A stretch of DNA of 9,752 bases from positions 1-9,752 of the forward strand of contig CACZRJ010000013.1 of assembly GCA_902783535.1 (NCBI GenBank), given 5' to 3'. The stretch's first letter is position 1. The number at the start of each line of letters is the position of its first letter. Both the position numbers and the translations under genes were made by a program. This document shows positions 6,608-9,752 of the stretch, piece after piece. The DNA comes from an uncultured Ruminococcus sp. GTDB taxonomy: Bacteria; Bacillota; Clostridia; Oscillospirales; CAG-382. The notes below the pieces were generated by a model that worked only from the letters and a program-made list of their open reading frames with translations, had not been told where the DNA came from and ran no database searches.

Positions 6608-6613
6608 TATAAT
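6586..6613 (+). promoter_or_regulatory. Consensus sigma-A promoter of the mutarotase operon, embedded in a terminator
   Basis: TTGACA (6586-6591), 16-bp spacer, TATAAT (6608-6613). Both boxes are perfect consensus, so the promoter should be strong despite the slightly short spacer. Transcription should start near 6620. The -10 box overlaps an in-frame ATG (6612-6614), which therefore cannot be in the mRNA made from this promoter. Confidence 0.88.
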
Positions 6614-6630
6614 GAAAAAAGAAAAGAACG

Positions 6631-6650
6631 AGGAGGACGCGCTGACGCGC
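6631..6650 (+). promoter_or_regulatory. Unusual translation-initiation region of the mutarotase gene
   Basis: A perfect AGGAGG (6631-6636) lies 23 nt before the first usable ATG (6660), too far for normal initiation. Two readings are possible. In-frame CTG at 6642 sits 5 nt after AGGAGG and would add six residues. Alternatively, the GCGC/TGAC/GCGC mini-hairpin (6639-6650) loops out 12 nt, leaving 11 unpaired nt between AGGAGG and ATG 6660. Sequence alone does not decide. Confidence 0.6.
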
Positions 6651-6659
6651 ACTGAACAT

Positions 6660-7679
6660 ATGCCGGTCAAAACTTATCGATTCTCGGAAAGCAGCCGCGG
6701 ACCCGTCACAGCGTACGAGCTGGACAACGGGCAGACGGCACTGACCGTTCTGGATCTCGGATGCGTCGTCCAGAAATGGGTTTTTCAAAACCGCGACATC
6801 GTCTGCGGCTTCGAAGACGCAGACAGTTATCTGGGCAGCGGAACATACTACGGGGCCATGATCGGGCGGTGCTGCAACCGGATGCATTCCGTAAAAATCA
6901 AAGACAAGGAATACCCCGTCACGCCGAACGAGAACGGCACCAACCACCTGCACGGCGGCAGAAACGGGTTTGACAAGAAGCTCTGGGACGTCCGTCCGTT
7001 CGAGAACGGAAATGCTTTGGGTCTGGTCATGACGACCGTGTCGCCGGACGGCGAGGAAGGCTATCCCGGGACGCTGAACGTCACCGTTACATATACGCTT
7101 CGCGGGACGGAGCTGACCATCGAATGCGACGCCGTTTCCGACGCGGACACCGCAGTGAACATGACCAACCACATGTATTTCAATCTGAACGGTCCGGGAG
7201 GAGACATTCTTGACCACATGATGTACATTCCCGCATGGTACGCGAGCGAATGCGACGATCTTCACATCCCCACAGGGAAGCACCTCCCCATCTGGGACGG
7301 TCCGCTGGACTTCAACAAGCCGAAAAAGATCGGCAAGGATATTCACGCAAACCATCCGATGCTCACGCCCTGGCGCGGATACGACAACAACTACCTGCTT
7401 CGCAAAAGCGGCGGCATGACGCTTGCCGCGCGTGCGGAAGGAAAAGATCTTGCGCTCGAGGTCCTGACGGATCTCCCCTGCCTGCAGCTGTATACCGGAA
7501 ACTATCCGGAGGACGGGCCTATGAAATACGGACTCCCCCAGACGCCCTACCGGGCATTCTGCCTGGAAACGCAGATGGAGCCGGATTTCACGCACATCGA
7601 CGGAACATACCTGCCTGCCGGAGAGCACTACAAATGCAAGACCATCTACCGGCTGGAAAGAATCACAGAGAAAGATTGA
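6660..7679 (+). CDS. Aldose 1-epimerase (galactose mutarotase family)
   Basis: 339 residues from ATG 6660, the usual size of the family. It interconverts alpha and beta anomers of aldoses such as glucose and galactose in the cytoplasm; no signal peptide. Family landmarks in order: GRCCNRM (69-75, substrate-binding Arg region), NHLHGG (95-100, with conserved catalytic-type His98), NMTNHMYFNL (167-176, second catalytic His171), YDNN (241-244, sugar-binding Asp242) and CLETQ (301-305, catalytic base Glu303). All key residues are present, so it should be active. The frame is open back to 6522, but those starts precede or overlap the terminator and promoter; ATG 6660 or CTG 6642 is the likely start. 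It is followed 15 bp later by a phosphatase gene with no terminator between, so the two form an operon. The exact sugar is unknown, and the name galM is not forced by sequence. Confidence 0.92.
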   Translation: MPVKTYRFSESSRGPVTAYELDNGQTALTVLDLGCVVQKWVFQNRDIVCGFEDADSYLGSGTYYGAMIGRCCNRMHSVKIKDKEYPVTPNENGTNHLHGGRNGFDKKLWDVRPFENGNALGLVMTTVSPDGEEGYPGTLNVTVTYTLRGTELTIECDAVSDADTAVNMTNHMYFNLNGPGGDILDHMMYIPAWYASECDDLHIPTGKHLPIWDGPLDFNKPKKIGKDIHANHPMLTPWRGYDNNYLLRKSGGMTLAARAEGKDLALEVLTDLPCLQLYTGNYPEDGPMKYGLPQTPYRAFCLETQMEPDFTHIDGTYLPAGEHYKCKTIYRLERITEKD

Positions 7680-7694
7680 GGAATCAGGAAAGGA

Positions 7695-8342
7695 ATGGAA
7701 CTGTATATCATCAGACACGGCGACCCCGATTACGCCAACGACACGCTGACGGAAAAAGGATGGGAGGAAGCCAAAAAACTCGGCCCGCGCATGGCGGCGC
7801 TCCATCCCGTGAAGATCTTCGCTTCGCCCAGAAAACGCGCGCAGGACACTGCAAAACCCGCCTGCGAACTCCTCGGCCAGACGTTTCAGGTCGAGGACTG
7901 GATGAACGAGTCCATGGACTATATGCAGTCGCTCGGCGATGACGAGGCGTCCGTCGCGAATTACGATGTTTACGGATACCGGACGACGATCGGAAGAGGA
8001 TGTGAGCGTCTGAAAGACTTCGCGCCCTCGAGGACCGAAGCGCTCGACAGGATGATCGCCAACTCGGACGACTTCTTCGCGCGGCTCGGATTCATACGGG
8101 AAGGACTGCGCTACAGAGCGGCAGATCCCGTCGAGGGAAACGTTCTCTGCTTCTGCCACGGCGGTTTCGGGACCGCATGGATCGGGCACCTTCTCGGTAT
8201 GGACCCCGCATATACCTGGCTGAAACTCGACCTGTTTACGACGGCCGTGACCCGCTTCACGTTCATGGTCAAAGACGGTTACGCCATTCCGCGGATGCGG
8301 TATCTCGGAGATACGTCGCATCTTACCCGTGCTCCGTTCTGA
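7695..8342 (+). CDS. Histidine phosphatase (phosphoglycerate mutase-like) family protein
   Basis: 215 residues, cytoplasmic, no membrane segment. The branch-1 histidine-phosphatase signature is complete: IIRHGDPD at the N-terminus (Arg7, His8 as phospho-acceptor, Gly9), LTEKGWEEAKKLG (18-30), SPRKRAQDTA (44-53, second active-site Arg, probably Arg48), a possible acid Glu72, and FCHGGF (153-158, His155). Family members remove phosphate from sugar phosphates, phosphoglycerate, nucleotides or cofactor precursors. The family is too broad to fix a substrate, and the cobC or gpm names are not warranted. The start ATG 7695 has AGGA/AAGGA just upstream (7686-7694). It begins 15 bp after the mutarotase stop and ends at a strong terminator, so a sugar-phosphate substrate is plausible but only by context. 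Confidence 0.88.
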   Translation: MELYIIRHGDPDYANDTLTEKGWEEAKKLGPRMAALHPVKIFASPRKRAQDTAKPACELLGQTFQVEDWMNESMDYMQSLGDDEASVANYDVYGYRTTIGRGCERLKDFAPSRTEALDRMIANSDDFFARLGFIREGLRYRAADPVEGNVLCFCHGGFGTAWIGHLLGMDPAYTWLKLDLFTTAVTRFTFMVKDGYAIPRMRYLGDTSHLTRAPF

Positions 8343-8346
8343 AACG

Positions 8347-8370
8347 AAAAAAGCCGTTCCGGCTTTTTTT
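8347..8370 (+). terminator. Intrinsic terminator of the mutarotase-phosphatase operon
   Basis: AAAAAAGCCG (8347-8356), loop TTC, CGGCTTTTTTT (8360-8370): a classical symmetric hairpin with A-tract and uninterrupted seven-T tail, only 4 bases after the phosphatase stop. The A-tract on the left lets it work in reverse as well. Confidence 0.9.
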
Positions 8371-8381
8371 CTCTTTTGCTC

Positions 8382-8409
8382 TTGAAAACACGGGAAAACG
8401 TGCTACAAT
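8382..8409 (+). promoter_or_regulatory. Promoter of nagB with extended -10
   Basis: TTGAAA (8382-8387), 16-bp spacer, TGC-TACAAT (-10 at 8404-8409 with the extended TG at 8401-8402). The spacer carries a small dyad CACG-GGAAAA-CGTG (8389-8402) which could bind a regulator; it does not match a GntR/NagR or catabolite-repression site that I can name. Leader length to ATG 8455 is about 40 nt. Confidence 0.78.
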
Positions 8410-8454
8410 GGAAACAGAAAGAAAAAATGCATACAGTTTTTTGGAGGAATCATC

Positions 8455-9177
8455 ATGAAATTCATCGTCTGCGAAAACTATGAGGACATGTCCAGAGAAG
8501 GAGCGAAGATCATCGCCGAACTTCTAAAGAAAAAACCGGAATGCGTTCTCGGGCTTGCGACCGGCTCCACCCCCGTCGGCATGTACAAGGAACTCGCCAG
8601 AATGAACAAAGCCGGTAAGATCACATTCAAAAACGTGACCTCGTACAATCTCGACGAATACTACCCGCTCGCTCCCGACCACGATCAGAGCTACCGCTAC
8701 TTCATGAATCACAACCTGTTCGACCACGTCGACATCGACAAAGCCAAGACGCACGTTCCGGACGGACTCGCGAAAGACCCCGCCGCGATGGGCAAAGCCT
8801 ACGACGCCGCCATTGACGCCGCCGGCGGAATCGACCTCCAGGTTCTGGGACTCGGTCCGAACGGACATATCGCATTCAACGAGCCGGAGGAAAATCTTTA
8901 TGTCGGCACGCATCTGACCGGGCTGACCGAAAGCACCATCCGCGCGAACTCCCGCTTCTTCGAGAAGATCGAAGACGTTCCCACCCAGGCGGTCACCATG
9001 GGCATGGGCTCCATCATGAAAGCAAGATCCATCCTCGTTCTTGCGAGCGGAAAAGCCAAGCACTACGTCATCGAGAAAATGCTGGACGACCGCATCACGA
9101 CCCAGGTCCCCGGCACGCTCCTGAAACTTCATCCGAACGTCGTCCTCATCTGCGACCGCGAAGCGTACGAAGGCTGA
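8455..9177 (+). CDS. nagB: Glucosamine-6-phosphate deaminase
   Basis: 240 residues, the length typical of Firmicutes NagB rather than the longer allosteric enterobacterial enzyme. It converts glucosamine 6-phosphate to fructose 6-phosphate and ammonia, sending amino sugars into glycolysis. Visible landmarks: GLATGSTPVGMYKEL (33-47, phosphate-binding loop), SYNLDEYYPL (63-72, with Asp67 as the catalytic base equivalent to E. coli Asp72), GLGPNGHIAFNEP (132-144, with His138 and Glu143 of the ring-opening machinery; Asn136 replaces E. coli Asp141, as in Bacillus-type enzymes), and TMGMGSIMKARSILVLASG in the C-terminal half. The start ATG 8455 follows GGAGG (8443-8447) at 7 nt. It is a single-gene transcript with its own promoter and terminator. 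No nagA (deacetylase) is adjacent, so the substrate may come from elsewhere on the chromosome. Confidence 0.96.
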   Translation: MKFIVCENYEDMSREGAKIIAELLKKKPECVLGLATGSTPVGMYKELARMNKAGKITFKNVTSYNLDEYYPLAPDHDQSYRYFMNHNLFDHVDIDKAKTHVPDGLAKDPAAMGKAYDAAIDAAGGIDLQVLGLGPNGHIAFNEPEENLYVGTHLTGLTESTIRANSRFFEKIEDVPTQAVTMGMGSIMKARSILVLASGKAKHYVIEKMLDDRITTQVPGTLLKLHPNVVLICDREAYEG

Positions 9178-9218
9178 GTGCCGACCGCAAGGATGATCAA
9201 ACATTAAGCGAATATTCA

Positions 9219-9263
9219 AAAACGGACTGCCGTGATCAACACGGCAATCCGTTTTCGTTTTTT
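9219..9263. terminator. Long bidirectional terminator after nagB
   Basis: AAAACGGA-c-TGCCGTG (9219-9234) pairs with CACGGCA-a-TCCGTTTT (9240-9255): 15 bp with a single C-A mismatch and a 5-nt loop, followed by CGTTTTTT on the plus strand. On the minus strand the tail is TTTTTGAATATTC. It stands 42 bases after the nagB stop, and also downstream of the convergent membrane-protein gene, so it probably ends both transcripts. Confidence 0.88.
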
Positions 9264-9286
9264 GAATGCGTCAGACAAATGCCCAA

Positions 9287-9324
9287 ATCCGTTTTTGTTT
9301 CAAAACCGGATGACGGGACATCCG
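9287..9324 (-). terminator. Weak alternative hairpins downstream of the membrane-protein gene
   Basis: Two overlapping, mutually exclusive stems occur: CGGATG/CATCCG (9307-9312 with 9319-9324), and ATCCG-t-TTTTG with CAAAA-c-CGGAT (9287-9297 with 9301-9311, one mismatch). Read on the minus strand, the first is followed by GTTTTG. Also AATCCGTTTTTGTTT (9286-9300) nearly duplicates AATCCGTTTTCGTTT (9246-9260). It may be a weak first terminator for the minus gene ahead of the strong hairpin; not certain. Confidence 0.3.
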
Positions 9325-9352
9325 CCGTTCTTTGTTCGTCCCTGTGCTATGG

Positions 9353-9752
9353 TCAGTGGCCGATAAACCGGGACAAAAACTCGGCAATCTCCGGAGCGAG
9401 CGAAAGCAGCGACATGCAGGAGATCGCATTGTACACCGCAAGACCGGAAATGATGATGCCCGGAATCTTTTTTGACCTGATGGACCGCATCAAACCGATT
9501 GCGCCGAAGACGGCGGCTGCGACGATCACCAGATAGATGAGCAGACGGGCAGCCTGCATATATTTGGTGAAACCGTCCGGAAAATACCAGAGCGCGCTGA
9601 TGTACAAGCCAATGCTGAAAGACGCGAACAGCGCAAGCGCGATGGCAAGGATCGGGAAAGCCATCCCGTTCTTGTTCTGTGCTGCCGGAGTTGCATCCGG
9701 AACGGTGTAAGTCTGCTCCGAAGCATAGACCTGCGAGGCCTTGTGCGGCTGC
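9353..9752 (-). CDS. Unidentified multi-pass membrane protein, C-terminal part (partial)
   Basis: The frame is open from the right edge of the window to TGA at 9353-9355, giving at least 132 residues; the start lies beyond 9752. An in-frame ATG at 9664 exists, but the 29 codons before it are open, without a ribosome binding site, and read as a hydrophilic Gln/Pro/Ala-rich linker (SQVYASEQTYTVPDATPAAQ), so the gene is probably longer. From that Met on there are three hydrophobic segments, at about 1-26, 40-63 and 69-92 of the ATG-numbered part, separated by a short Trp/Tyr-containing loop and a basic RSIRSKK loop. A soluble N-terminal head plus linker plus three helices is common in small clostridial membrane proteins, some with zinc-ribbon heads. 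I do not recognise the family and assign no function. Confidence 0.75.
   Translation of the reverse strand, partial: QPHKASQVYASEQTYTVPDATPAAQNKNGMAFPILAIALALFASFSIGLYISALWYFPDGFTKYMQAARLLIYLVIVAAAVFGAIGLMRSIRSKKIPGIIISGLAVYNAISCMSLLSLAPEIAEFLSRFIGH

Noticed and set aside
6522..6659. ATGA overlap start of the mutarotase at 6522, mimicking the sigma/anti-sigma junction.
   Set aside because: It would add 46 residues encoded by a terminator hairpin and a consensus promoter; the family domain starts near ATG 6660.
6570..8321. Minus-strand open frame of 583 codons.
   Set aside because: Antisense across the mutarotase and phosphatase genes, both of which have complete catalytic motifs; no start signal or recognisable domain.
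8524..9219. Minus-strand open frame of 231 codons.
   Set aside because: Antisense of nagB, whose identity is certain; also overlaps the terminator region.
9279..9536. Plus-strand frame of 85 codons near the right edge.
   Set aside because: Antisense to the membrane-protein gene on the minus strand, lacks a ribosome binding site, and has no recognisable content.

Overview
The window looks like chromosomal DNA from a Gram-positive anaerobe of the class Clostridia, probably an uncultured or gut-type member. This is inferred from four things: strong AGGAGG-type ribosome binding sites, a Firmicutes-style sugar ABC ATPase and 240-residue NagB, a clostridial-type ECF sigma/membrane anti-sigma pair, and a fairly GC-rich coding sequence with vegetative TTGACA/TATAAT promoters. 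No rRNA, tRNA, insertion sequence, phage gene or CRISPR array is visible.

Layout. (1) 1-327, plus strand: C-terminal end of a carbohydrate ABC-transporter ATPase (MsmK/UgpC type), followed by two hairpin terminators. (2) 427-2547, minus strand: a two-gene operon of COG0523 (CobW/P47K) GTPases, transcribed from a TTGACA-17-TATATT promoter. The first gene has a 67-residue His/Asp/Glu tail typical of metal-binding members. The second fuses a divergent COG0523 domain to a YcgQ/DUF1980-like C-terminal domain. Together they suggest zinc or other transition-metal homeostasis. (3) 2834-6525, plus strand: an ECF-type sigma factor overlapping (ATGA) a 1043-residue single-pass membrane protein, probably its anti-sigma/sensor partner with a very large extracytoplasmic part. 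(4) About 6586-8370, plus strand: aldose 1-epimerase plus a histidine phosphatase. Their promoter is interleaved with the terminator of the preceding operon. (5) 8382-9263, plus strand: nagB on its own promoter, ending in a long hairpin shared with a convergent gene. (6) 9353-9752, minus strand: 3' end of an unidentified membrane protein running off the window.

Functional theme: sugar import (ABC ATPase), sugar anomer interconversion (mutarotase) and amino-sugar entry into glycolysis (NagB) surround a metal-chaperone operon and a surface-signalling sigma operon. Each unit has its own promoter and terminator, so they look like neighbouring independent transcription units rather than one system. 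The least ordinary elements are the sigma/giant anti-sigma pair, the GTPase-YcgQ fusion beside a His-rich paralogue, and the terminator-promoter overlap with ambiguous translation initiation ahead of the mutarotase.
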